NCBI GenBank assembly: GCA_030765055.1
Contig: JAUKNK010000321.1
Coordinates: 513,501 to 577,500, forward strand
Origin: Mantis religiosa
Lineage: Eukaryota > Arthropoda > Insecta > Mantodea > Mantidae
Direction of reading: 5' to 3'
Length of the DNA stretch: 64,000 nucleotides
Part shown: positions 51,362 to 61,552 of the stretch, piece by piece
Numbering within the stretch: position 1 is the stretch's first letter
How the letters are laid out: every line of letters begins with the position of its first letter
Translations under genes and position numbers: made by a program
The notes under the pieces: generated by a model
The model's database searches: none
Seen by the model: the letters and a program-made list of their open reading frames with translations, nothing else
Told to the model about the DNA's origin: nothing

Positions 51362-53700
51362 TCAATAACAACCCATCGCTAGATTAGTACCACCTCCTGA
51401 CGTTGCATGACAAGGCAAAAGTTGACAAACATGGACTTTTTCGAATGTGAATATCGAATGTTTGGGTGGGATATAGTGGTTGGCTGAGGTAACGTAATCA
51501 GTAACAACCCATCTCTGGTTTAGTAGCATCACCTGGCGTTACATGGCAAGGCAAAGTTGACAAACATGGGCATTTTACCAGAAGTGAATATCGAATGCTT
51601 TGATGGGATTCAGTGGTTGGCTGAGGCTATGTAATCAGTAACAACCCATCTCTAGGTTAGTACCATTACCTGGCTATGCATGGCAAGGCAAAATTTGAGA
51701 CACATGGATGTTTTGCCGGAAGTGAATATACAATGTTTGGATAGAATAGAGTGTTTGGCTGAAGCTATGTAGTCAGAAGGAACCCATGTCTAGGTTAGTA
51801 CCATTACCTGGCGTTGCCTGGCAAGGCAAAAGTTGACAAACACGGGCGTTTTACAAGAAGTGAATATCGAATGCTTTGATGGGATTCAGTGGTTGACTGA
51901 GGTAACGCAATCAGTAACAACCCATCTCTCGGTTAGTACCATCACCTGGCATTGCATGGCAAGGAAAAATTTGAGAAACATGGACCTTTTTCGAATGTGA
52001 ATATCCTATGTTTGTGTGGGATGCAATAGTTGGCTGAAGTAACGTAATCAGTAACAACCCATCTCTAGGTTAGTACCATCACCTGGCATTTCATGGCAAG
52101 TCAAAAGGTGACAAACATGGACCTTTTTACAAACGTGAATATCCAATGTTTGGGTGGGATGCACTGGTTGGCAGAGGTAAAGTTATCAGTAACAATCCCT
52201 CTCTAGGTTAGTACCATTACCTGGCGATGCATACCAAGGCAAAAGTTGACAAACGTGGACCTTTTTGGAATGTGAATATCCAATGTTTCGGTAGGATGCA
52301 GTGGTTGGCTGAGGTAACATAATCAGTAACAACCCATCTTTAGGTTAGTACCGTCACCTGGCGTTGCATGGCAAGGCAAAAGTTGCCAAAATTGGACATG
52401 TCACCAGAAGTGAATATCCAATGTTTGGATGGGATGCAGTGTTGGGCTGAGGCTGTGTAATCAGTAACAACCCATCTCTAGGTTAGTACATCACATGGCA
52501 TTGCATGGCAAGGCAAAAGTTGACAAACCTGGACCTTTTTCGAATGTGAATATCCAATATTTGGGTGGGATGCAGTGGTTGGCTGAGGTAACGTAATCAG
52601 AAGCAACACATCTCTAGGTTATTTCCATTACCTGGTGTTGCATGGCAAGGCTAAAGTTGATAAACATGGACCTGTTACCAGAATTGAATATCCAAAGTTG
52701 GGATGGGATACAGTGGTTGGCTGAAGCTATGTAATCAGTAACAACCCATCTCTAGGTTAGTACCATCACCTGGCGATGCATGACAAGGCAAAAGTTGACA
52801 AACCTGGACCTTTTTCGAATGTGAATATCCAATGTTTGGGAGGCATGCAGTGATTGGTTGAGGTTATGTAATGAGTAACAAACAATTGCTAAATTAGTAC
52901 CACCACCTGGCGTTGCATGGCAAAGACTAAGTTTACAAACAGGAACATTTTGTCAAATGTCAATATCCAAAGATTGGGAGGCATGCAGTGATTGGCTGAG
53001 GTCACGTAATCAGTAACAAACCATTGCTAGATTAGTACCACCACCTTAGCGTTGCATGGCAAGGACTAAGTTTACAAACATGAACATTTTGTCAAATGTC
53101 AATATCCAAAGATTCGGAGGCATGCAGTGAACGGCTGAAGTTACGTAATCAATAACAACCCATCGCTGGATTATTACCACCAACTGGCATTGCATGGCAA
53201 GGATTAAGTTCACAAACATGGACATTTTGTCAAATGTCAATATCCAAAGATTCGGAGGCATGCAGTGTACGGCTGAAGTTACGTAATCAATAACAACCCA
53301 TCGCTAGATCAGTACCACCACCTGGCATTGCACGGCTAGGACAAAGTTCACATACATGGACATTTTGTCAAATTTTAATATCCATAGATTCGGAGGCATG
53401 CAGTGAACGGCTGAAGTTACGTAATCAATAACAAACCATCGCTAGATTAGTGCCACCACTTGGCATTGCATGGCAAGGACTAAGTTCACAAATATGGACA
53501 ACTTGTAAAATGTCACTATCCAAAGACTCGGGGGCATGCAGAGTTTGGCTGAATTTACAAAATCAGTAACAACCCATTGCTAGATTAGTACCACAACCTT
53601 AGCGTTCCATGGCAAGGACTAAGTTTACAAACGTGAACATTTTGGAAATGCCAATATCCAAAGACTCGGAGGCATTCAGTGATTGGCTGAAGTTACGTAA
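51362..53700. repeat. HOR unit A'4, 17-mer, 2339 bp
   Basis: Full-length 17-mer retaining the monomers absent from the 14- and 15-mers. Beta tract from ~52,837. It keeps AAACAGGAACATTTTG in the beta tract, linking it to the neighbouring 14-mers. Scattered private changes include TTGCACGGCTAGGAC near 53,330. Confidence 0.85.
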
Positions 53701-56038
53701 TCAATAACAACCCATCGCTAGATTAGTACCACCTCCTGACATTGCATGACAAGGCAAAAGTTGACAAACATGGACTTTTTCGAATGTGAATATCGAATGT
53801 TTGGGTGGGATAAAGTGTTTGGCTGAGGTAACGTAATCAGTAACAACCCATCTCTGGTTTAGTAGCATCACCTGGCATTGCATGGCAAGGCAAAGTTGAC
53901 AAACATGGGCGTTTTACCAGAAGTGAATATCGAATGCTTTGATGGGATTCAGTGGTTGGCTGAGGCTATGTAATCAGTAACAACCCATCTCTAGGTTAGT
54001 ACCATTACCTGGCTATGCATGGCAAGGCAAAATTTGAGAAACATGGATGTTTTGACGGAAGTGAATATACAATGTTTGGATAGAATAGAGTGGTTGGCTG
54101 AAGCTATGTAGTCAGAACGAACCCATCTCTAGGTTAGTACCATTACCTGGCTTGCCTGGCAAGGCAAAAGTTGACAAACACGGGCGTTTTACAAGAAGTG
54201 AATATCGAATGCTTTGATGGGATTCAGTGGTTGACTGAGGTAACGCAATCAGTAACAACCCATCTCTCGGTTAGTACCATCACCTGGCATTGCATGGCAA
54301 GGCAAAATTTGAGAAACATGGACCTTTTTCGAATGTGAATATCCTATGTTTGTGTGGGATGCAATAGTTGGCTGAAGTAACGTAATCAGTAACAACCCAT
54401 CTCTAGGTTAGTACAATCACCTGGCATTTCATGGCAAGTCAAAAGGTGACAAACATGGACCTTTTTACAAACGTGAATATCCAATGTTTGGGTGGGATGC
54501 ACTGGTTGGCAGAGGTAAAGTTATCAGTAACAATCCCTCTCTAGGTTAGTACCATTACCTGGCGTTGCATGCCAAGACAAAAGTTGACAAACGTGGACCT
54601 TTTTGGAATGTGAATATCCAATGTTTCGGTGGGATGCAGTGGTTGGCTGAGGTAACATAATCAGTAACAACCCATCTTTAGGTTAGTACCGTCACCTGGC
54701 GTTGCATGGCAAGGCAAAAGTTGCCAAAATTGGACATGTTACCAGAAGTGAATATCCAATGTTTGGATGGGATGCAGTGTTTGGCTGAGGCTGTGTTATC
54801 AGTAACAACCCATCTCTAGGTTAGTACATCACATGGCATTGCATGGCAAGGCAAAAGTTGACAAACCTGGACCTTTTTCGAATCTGAATATCCAATATTT
54901 GGGTGGGATGCAGTGGTTGGCTGAGGTAACGTAATCAGAAGCAACCCATCTCTAGGTTATTTCCATTACCTGGTGTTGCATGGCAAGGCTAAAGTTGATA
55001 AACATGGACCTGTTACCAGAATTGAATATCCAAAGTTGGGATGGGATACAGTGGTTGGCTGAAGCTATGTAATCAGTAACAACCCATCTCTAGGTTAGTA
55101 CCATCACCTGGCGATGCATGACAAGGCAAAAGTTGACAAACCTGGACCTTTTTCGAATGTGAATATCCAATGTTTGGGAGGCATGCAGTGATTGGTTGAG
55201 GTTACGTAATGAGTAACAAACAATTGCTAAATTAGTACCACCACCTGGCGTTGCATGGCAAAGACTAAGTTTACAAACATGAACATTTTGTCAAATGTCA
55301 ATATCCAAAGATTGGGAGGCATGCAGTGATTGGCTGAGGTCACGTAATCAGTAACAAACCATTGCTAGATTAGTACCACCACCTTAGCGTTGCATGGCAA
55401 GGACTAAGTTTACAAATATGAACATTTTGTCAAATGTCAATATCCAAAGATTCGGAGGCATGTAGTGAACGGCTGAAGTTACGTAATCAATAACAACCCT
55501 TCGCTGGATTAGTACCACCAACTGGCATTGCATGGCAAGGATTAAGTTCACAAACATGGACATTTTGTCAAATGTCAATATCCAAAGATTCGGAGGCATG
55601 CAGTGTACGGCTGAAGTTACGTAATCAATAACAACCCATCGCTAGATCAGTACCACCACCTGGCATTGCATGGCAAGGACAAAGTTCACATACATGGACA
55701 TTTTGTCAAATTTTAATATCCATAGATTCTTAGGCATGCAGTGAACGGCTGAAGTTACGTAATCAATAACAAACCATCGCTAGATTAGTGCCACCACTTG
55801 GCATTGCATGGCAAGGACTAGGTTCACAAACATGGACAACTTGTAAAATGTCACTATCCAAAGACTCGGGGGCATGCAGAGTTTGGCTGAATTTACAAAA
55901 TCAGTAACAACCCATTGCTAGATTAGTACCACAACCTTAGCGTTCCATGGCAAGGACTAAGTTTACAAACGTGAACATTTTGGAAATGCCAATATCCAAA
56001 GACTCGGAGGCATTCAGTGATTGGCTGACGTTACGTAA
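53701..56038. repeat. HOR unit A'5, 17-mer, 2338 bp
   Basis: 17-mer shortened by a 1-bp deletion (CCTGGCTTGCCTGGC near 54,150 where sisters have CCTGGCGTTGCCTGGC). Beta tract from ~55,175. It carries GATTCTTAGGCATGC near 55,726 in place of the usual GATTCGGAGGCATGC. Confidence 0.85.
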
Positions 56039-58238
56039 TCAATAACAACCCATCGCTAGATTAGTACCACCTCCTGACGTTGCATGACAAGGCAAAAGTT
56101 GACAAACATGGACTTTTTCGAATGTGAATATCGAATGTTTGGGTGGGATATAGTGTTTGGCTGAGGTAACGTAATCAGTAACAAGCCATCTCTGGTTTAG
56201 TAGCATCACCTGGCGTTGCATGGCAAGGCAAAGTTGACAAACATGGGCGTTTTACCAGAAGTGAATATCGAATGCTTTGATGGGATTCAGTGGTTGGCTG
56301 AGGCTATGTAATCAGTAACAACCCATCTCTAGGTTAGTACCATTACCTGGCTATGCATGGCAAGGCAAAATTTGAGAAATATGGATGTTTTGACGTAAGT
56401 GAATATACAATGTTTGGATAGAATAGAGTGGTTGGCTGAAGCTATGTAGTCAGAAGGAACCCATCTCTAGGTTAGTACCATTACCTGGCGTTGCCTGGCA
56501 AGGCAAAAGTTGACAAACACGGGCGTTTTACAAGAAGTGAATATCGAATGCTTTGATGGGATTCAGTGGTTGACTGAGGTAACGCAATCAGTAACAACCC
56601 ATCTCTCGGTTAGTACCATCACCTGGCATTGCATGGCAAGGAAAAATTTGAGAAACATGGACCTTTTTCGAATGTGAATATCCTATGTTTGTGTGGGATG
56701 CAATAGTTGGCTGAAGTAACGTAATCAGTAACAACCCATCTCTAGGTTAGTACCATCACCTGGCATTTCATGGCAAGTCAAAAGGTGACAAACATGGACC
56801 TTTTTACAAACGTGAATATCCAATGTTTGGGTGGGATGCACTGGTTGGCTGAGGTAAAGTTATCAGTAACAATCCCTCTCTAGGTTAGTACCATTACCTG
56901 GCGTTGCATGCCAAGGCAAAAGTTGACAAACGTGGACCTTTTTGGAATGTGAATATCCAATGTTTCGGTGGGATGCAGTGGTTGGCTGAGGTAAGATAAT
57001 CAGTAACAACCCATCTTTAGGTTAGTACCGTCACCTGGCGTTGCATGACAAGGCAAAAGTTGCCAAAATTGGACATGTTACCAGAAGTGAATATCCAATG
57101 TTTGGATGGGATGCAGTGTTTTGCTGAGGCTGTGTAATCAGTAACAACCCATCTCTAGGTTAGTACATCACATGCCATTGCATGGCAAGGCAAAAGTTGA
57201 CAAACCTGGACCTTTTTCGAATGTGAATATCTAATATTTGGGTGGGATGCAGTGGTTGGCTGAGGTAACGTAATCAGAAGCAACCCATCTCTAGGTTATT
57301 TCCATTACCTGGGTTTGCATGGCAAGGCTAAAGTTGATAAACATAGACCTGTTACCAGAATTGAATATCCAAAGTTGGGATGGGATACAGTGGTTGGCTG
57401 AAGCTATGTAATCAGTAACAACCCATCTCTAGGTTAGTACCATCTCCTGGCGATGCATGACAAGGCAAAAGTTGACAAACCTGGACCTTTTTCGAATGTG
57501 AATATCCAATGTTTGGGAGGCATGCAGTGATTGGTTGAGGTTACGTAATGAGTAACAAACAATTGCTAAATTAGTACCACCACCTGGCGTTGCATGGCAA
57601 AGACTAAGTTTACAAACATGAACATTTTGTCAAATGTCAATATCCAAAGATTGGGAGGCATGCAGTGATTGGCTGAGGTCACGTAATCAGTAACAAACCA
57701 TTGCTAGATTAGTACCACCACTTTGCGTTGCATGGCAATGACTAAGTTTACAAACATGAACATTTTGTCAAATGTTAATATCCAAAGATTCGGAGGCATG
57801 CAGTGAACGGCTGAAGTTACGTAATCAATAACAACCCATCGCTGGATTAGTACCACCAACTGGCATTGCATGGCAAGGATTAAGTTCACAAACATGGACA
57901 TTTTGTCAAATGTCAATATCCAAAGATTCGGAGGCATGCAGTGTACGGCTGAAGTTACGTAATCAATAACAAACCATCGCTAGATTAGTGCCACCACTTG
58001 GCATTGCATGGCAAGGACTAAGTTCACAAACATGGACAACTTGTAAAATGTCACTATCCAAAGACTCGGGGGCATGAAGAGTTTGGCTGAATTTACAAAA
58101 TCAGTAACAACCCATTGCTAGATTAGTACCACAACCTTAGCGTTCCATGGCAAGGATTAAGTTTACAAACGTGAACATTTTGGAAATGCCAATATCCAAA
58201 GACTCGGAGGCATTCAGTGATTGGCTGAAGTTACGTAA
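56039..58238. repeat. HOR unit A'6, 16-mer, 2200 bp, last HOR
   Basis: 16-mer plan with a 5.5-monomer beta tract (~57,514 onward) without the AATTTTAATATCCATAG monomer. Unlike every earlier unit, the beta tract does not return to alpha at its end: after CCTCCTGGCGTTGCATGAC the sequence continues AAGGACTAAGTTCACAAAC, so the array passes into degenerate beta-like repeats. Confidence 0.8.
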
Positions 58239-59230
58239 TCAATAACAACCCATCGCTAGATTAGTACCACCTCCTGGCGTTGCATGACAAGGACTAAGTT
58301 CACAAACATGAACATTTTGTCAAATGTCAATATCCAAAGATTGGGAGGCATGCAGTGAACGGCTAAGGTTACGTAATCAGTAACAACCAATTGCTAGATT
58401 AGTTCCACCACCTGGTGTTGCATGGCAAGGACTAAGTTAACAAACATTCTCATTTTGTCAAATGTTAATATCCAAAGATTGAGAGGCATGCAGTGATTGG
58501 CTGAGGTTACGTAATCAGTAGCAAACCATTGCTAGATTAGTACCACCACCTGACAATGCATGGCAAGGTCTAGGTTCACAAACATGGACATTTTGTCAAA
58601 TGTCAATATCCAAAGATTGGGAGGAATGCTATGGTTGGCTGAGGTTACGTAATCAGTGACAACCCGTCGCTAAGTTAATACCAACACCTGGCGTTGCATG
58701 GCAAGTTAAGAGTTGACAAAATTGAACCTTTGGTCAAGTTTCAATACGAAATGTTTTGCTAGCATGCTGTGGTTGGCTGAGGTTATCTAATCAGTAACAA
58801 CCCAAAGCTCGGTTAATACCATTACGAGGCGTTGCATGGCAAGACAAATAAACACAAACATGGACCGTTTGTGAAATGTCAATATCCAATGTTTGGGTCA
58901 CATGTAGTAGTTGGCTTAGCTTCCGTAATCAGTAATAACCAATCGCTAGGTTAGTACCATCACCTGGCGTTCTATGGCAAGAGAAAGTTTCACAAACATG
59001 GACATTTTATCAGATATCTGTATCTAATATTTGAGTGTCATGCAGTGGTAGCGCGAGTTTAGGTAATAGTAACAGCCAGTCGTTAGGTGGGTATCACAAA
59101 CTGGCGTTGCATGGCAAGACAAAAGTTGGGAAACTTGGACGTTTTGTCCGAAGTGAAAATTTAATGTTTGGGAGGAATGCAGTGGATGACTGAGGCTATG
59201 TAATTAGTAACAACATATCTATAGGTTAGT
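58239..59230. repeat. Degenerate alpha/beta-intermediate monomers
   Basis: About seven monomers still in phase but far more diverged than anything to the left. Several mix class markers: one has AAGTTAAGAGTTGAC with TTTGGTCAAGTTTCAATACG (~58,705-58,750), another GACCGTTTGTGAAATGTCAATATCC (alpha and beta features, ~58,862). The pattern fits old monomers at an array edge that escape homogenisation. Confidence 0.85.
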
Positions 59231-59978
59231 ACCATTACCTGGCGTTACATGGCTAGTCAAAAGGTGACAAACATGGACCTTTTTTCAAATGTCAATATCC
59301 AACGTTTGGGTGGGATGCAGTGGTTGGCTAAGGTAACGTAATCAGTAACAACACATCTCTAGGTTAGTACCATCACCTGGCATTGCATGGCAAGGCAAAA
59401 ATTGACAAACATGAACGTTTTACCAAAAGTGAATATACAATGTATGGATAGAATACAGTGGTTGGCTGAAGCTATGTAATCAGAAGCAACCCATTTCTAT
59501 GTTAGTACCAGTACCTGGCATTGCATGGCAAAGCAAAAGTTGACAAACATGTACCTTTTTCGAATGTGAATATCCAATGTTTGGTTGGGATGCAGTGGTT
59601 GGCTGAGGTAACGTAATCAGTAACAACCCATCTCTAGGTTAGTACCATCACCTGGCGTTGCATGGCAATTTAAATGTTGACAAACATGGAGGTTTTACCT
59701 TAAGTGAATATCCACTATTTGGATGGGATGCAGTGGTTGGCTGAGGCTATGTAATCAGTAACAACCCATCTCTAGGTTAGTACCACTACCTGGCGTTGCA
59801 TGGCAAGGCAAAAGTTGACAAACATGGACTTTTTCGAACGTGAATATCCAACGTTTGGTTGGGATGCAGTGGTTTGCTGAGGTAACGTAATCAGTAACAA
59901 CCCATCTTTGGGTTAGTACCATCGCCTGGCGTTGCATTGCAAGGCAAAAGTTGACAAACATGGACGTTTTACCAGAAG
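59231..59978. repeat. Terminal alpha monomers and array end
   Basis: About 5.5 alpha monomers close to the block B consensus, lying outside the degenerate stretch. The last is cut after TTTTACCAGAAG and the sequence passes into CAATTGAAGTTTTTG, which is not satellite. No target-site duplication or mobile element is visible at the breakpoint. Confidence 0.85.
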
Positions 59979-60465
59979 CAATTGAAGTTTTTGAAAATTC
60001 TCACTGAAGAACTAATTAATGAGAAAGTTGAAATTAAGGTGTGTTCAGATAAAACAGCATTAAAATGATTAAATCCAGTCAAGAATCGTGTATTAGAAAT
60101 CACATTGATGTAAAGTATAATTTCGTAAATGGTTATATAAGTAAAAGTAGTTTAATTTAGAGTATTATCTTTCTGGTAAAAATAAAAATAAAAACTGCTG
60201 ACACTGCAACGAAACATTTCCAACATGCAAGATTGAAACTACTGTCAAGTTTACATATCATCTGCGATACCTATTGAAGTAAAAGTATTTGTTGACAATT
60301 CAGTTAATATTTTAGTTAATGTTAAAATTTTGCTTTAATTTGAACATGATTTATTTTCGCAGGAGTGACTGCTTAGTATTATGTGAAATTAGTCTGTTGC
60401 AAGTCTAGTTGGTAGCATGTAAATGTATATGTTGGCACGAGATAGCACTGAAAAAGAAAGATTTT
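59979..60465. other. AT-rich non-coding flank
   Basis: First single-copy sequence outside the array. It is AT-rich with short A- and T-runs. I see no gene, RNA or repeat in it. Confidence 0.6.
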
Positions 60466-60703
60466 TCTTTTTTTTAATTACGTCCTCCAACTTTGCCATT
60501 TCGGACGATGAATGGAATGGGTGAAATGATGCTCAAATGAGCCCAGGGTCTATGGAGCTTAGAGCTACGCTACATTAGTCTTTCAGGACAAGGGAAAACC
60601 CCAGTAAAAACCTTATCCAGGTAACTCACCCTGACCGAGATTCGAACTCGAGACCTCTCGAACGTGAGGCAGACGCGCTACCATCTACGTTACCGAAGCG
60701 GAC
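60466..60703 (-). mobile_element. tRNA-derived SINE
   Basis: Read on the minus strand, the element begins GTCCGCTTCGG and contains a box A match (TAACGTAGATGG, 60,681-60,692), a box B match (GAGTTCGAATC, 60,639-60,649) 31 bp further on, and a tRNA-like head. A body containing TACTGGGGTTTTCCC follows, then an A-rich tail, seen as the T-run at 60,462-60,475 on the plus strand. This is the standard plan of a Pol III-transcribed, LINE-mobilised SINE. No clear target-site duplication was found. The family was not assigned. An intact tRNA gene is unlikely because the head lacks a 3' acceptor stem. Confidence 0.8.
60639..60692 (-). promoter_or_regulatory. Internal Pol III promoter (boxes A and B) of the SINE
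   Basis: Box A at 60,681-60,692 differs from the tRNA consensus TRGYNNARNNGG at one position. Box B at 60,639-60,649 keeps the GTTCGAATC core of GGTTCGANTCC. Spacing is within the normal range. Whether it is active is not known. Confidence 0.65.
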
Positions 60704-61387
60704 AAAATGATTGTACCGTATAAAATGGACGCAAAATAAAGTAAGAAAAAGGAATATGAAATTATTTTACGGCATGTTATTAATAACTGCCCATATATAA
60801 TCGTAATACAAAATAATAACAAACACGCAGGCACACACATCTCTAAAGTGCTATATTATTGGATTCAGACTGTCTTAGTGTTTCAGTATTTCCAGTAGAA
60901 TCTGGGTGTCGAATTTTTGGATACTTTAAGTACATAGTAGAGAAATTAAAAAGGTTTCCTTAATATTTTCGTAATATTTACACTAACTTTGGTATGAAGC
61001 TGTGAGTTTTGGATTACGTAATTGAAATGATAAGTAGACAACCAAATGCTCTTTTGGTCTATAATTACGGATGAACTACAGTTTTGAATATTTATGAAAG
61101 AAACCTGGGCTCGAACATGAATAAAAAACAAACAGATACACATGATTTAACAGATTTTAGGTTAATGTATGGGACATAAATTATCCGTTTCTTTTTTGTT
61201 TCATTGTTAGAACTTAGTGATCGGGAAATGTTTATCACTAGTAGAAACGATGTTGGCCGTGGTTGTTTTATGCACAACAAACAAGATCGAGGCACCGAGA
61301 ACTTTCGTTGGTGTTTGAAATATGGCTGCGAAATTATTAGTGATATTATTTGCATGAAAGTATGTTATATACAATTTTTTTTTTAAA
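60704..61387. other. AT-rich region upstream of the coiled-coil gene
   Basis: AT-rich sequence without recognisable genes. Short overlapping open frames on both strands around 60,946-61,404 look like chance: the plus-strand frame near 61,204 opens at TTG rather than ATG, and opposing minus-strand frames cover it. The gene's promoter should lie here or just downstream, but no convincing TATA box or initiator could be chosen. Confidence 0.4.
60928..60944 (+). repeat. 17-bp direct repeat, left copy
   Basis: AAGTACATAGTAGAGAA, identical to 63,225-63,241. The two copies bracket the intronless gene. They could be a target-site duplication or an unrelated short repeat. Confidence 0.6.
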
Positions 61388-61546
61388 ATGACGGGTAGTA
61401 TCAAACACTACAGTCCTGAATCGGTGTCTTTAATAGCTAAACAAATAACTACAAAAGTTTTGGAATCTATTGCACACGCGTTCTTCAGTTTCGGACAAGG
61501 AACGTGGTTTTGTGTACCCACATTAAATATAACGCACAAATTGTAA
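61388..61546 (+). CDS. Upstream 52-codon ORF in frame with the coiled-coil gene
   Basis: An ATG at 61,388 (A at -3) opens a 52-residue frame ending in TAA at 61,544-61,546. The next codons are TTA and AAA, then the ATG of the long gene in the same frame. The frame is closed upstream by TGA at 61,355. The peptide starts MTGSIKHYSPESV and has a potential amphipathic helix (SLIAKQITTKVLESIAHAF). Three readings are possible: an upstream ORF in the 5' UTR, a former N-terminus cut off by a recent stop mutation, or a first exon whose donor splices past the stop into an acceptor such as TTATTTTCCAG at 61,580-61,590. It could also be chance. I do not recognise a family. Confidence 0.35.
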   Translation: MTGSIKHYSPESVSLIAKQITTKVLESIAHAFFSFGQGTWFCVPTLNITHKL

Positions 61547-61552
61547 TTAAAA

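Larger units (their letters stand above)
1..59978. repeat. Satellite DNA megarray, 137/138-bp monomer
   Basis: Head-to-tail monomers fill this interval without any interruption by other sequence. Each carries the recognisable core GCATGGCAAGG, then TTGACAAACATGGAC, GATGCAGTGGTTGGCTGAGG, AATCAGTAACAACCCATC and GGTTAGTACCATCACC. Measured spacings of the GCATGGCAAGG core are 137 and 138 bp alternately (for example near 33,120, 33,257 and 33,395). The array continues beyond the left end of the window and stops near 59,978, inside a monomer after TTTTACCAGAAG. The organisation (monomers, dimers, HORs, super-HORs) is that of centromeric, pericentromeric or other heterochromatic satellite. The chromosomal location cannot be told from the sequence. 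Confidence 0.98.

Noticed and set aside
1..59978. CRISPR array
   Set aside because: Repeats are contiguous 137/138-bp monomers without unique spacers, and the context is eukaryotic.
1..59978. CENP-B box (NTTCGNNNNANNCGGGN) in the monomer
   Set aside because: TTCG occurs (TTTTTCGAATG and GATTCGGAGG), but neither context has the required A and CGGG at the right spacing.
60600..60703. Intact tRNA gene on the minus strand
   Set aside because: Boxes A and B are present but there is no matching 3' acceptor stem. The sequence continues into a SINE body and A-rich tail.
61204..61386. 60-codon plus-strand frame and overlapping minus-strand frames upstream of the gene
   Set aside because: The frame opens at TTG, is covered by opposing frames of similar length, and has no recognisable motif.
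61523..61532. TATA-like sequence (TTAAATATAA) as promoter of the coiled-coil gene
   Set aside because: It is only ~20 bp upstream of the ATG, which would leave almost no 5' UTR. It cannot be told from AT-rich background.
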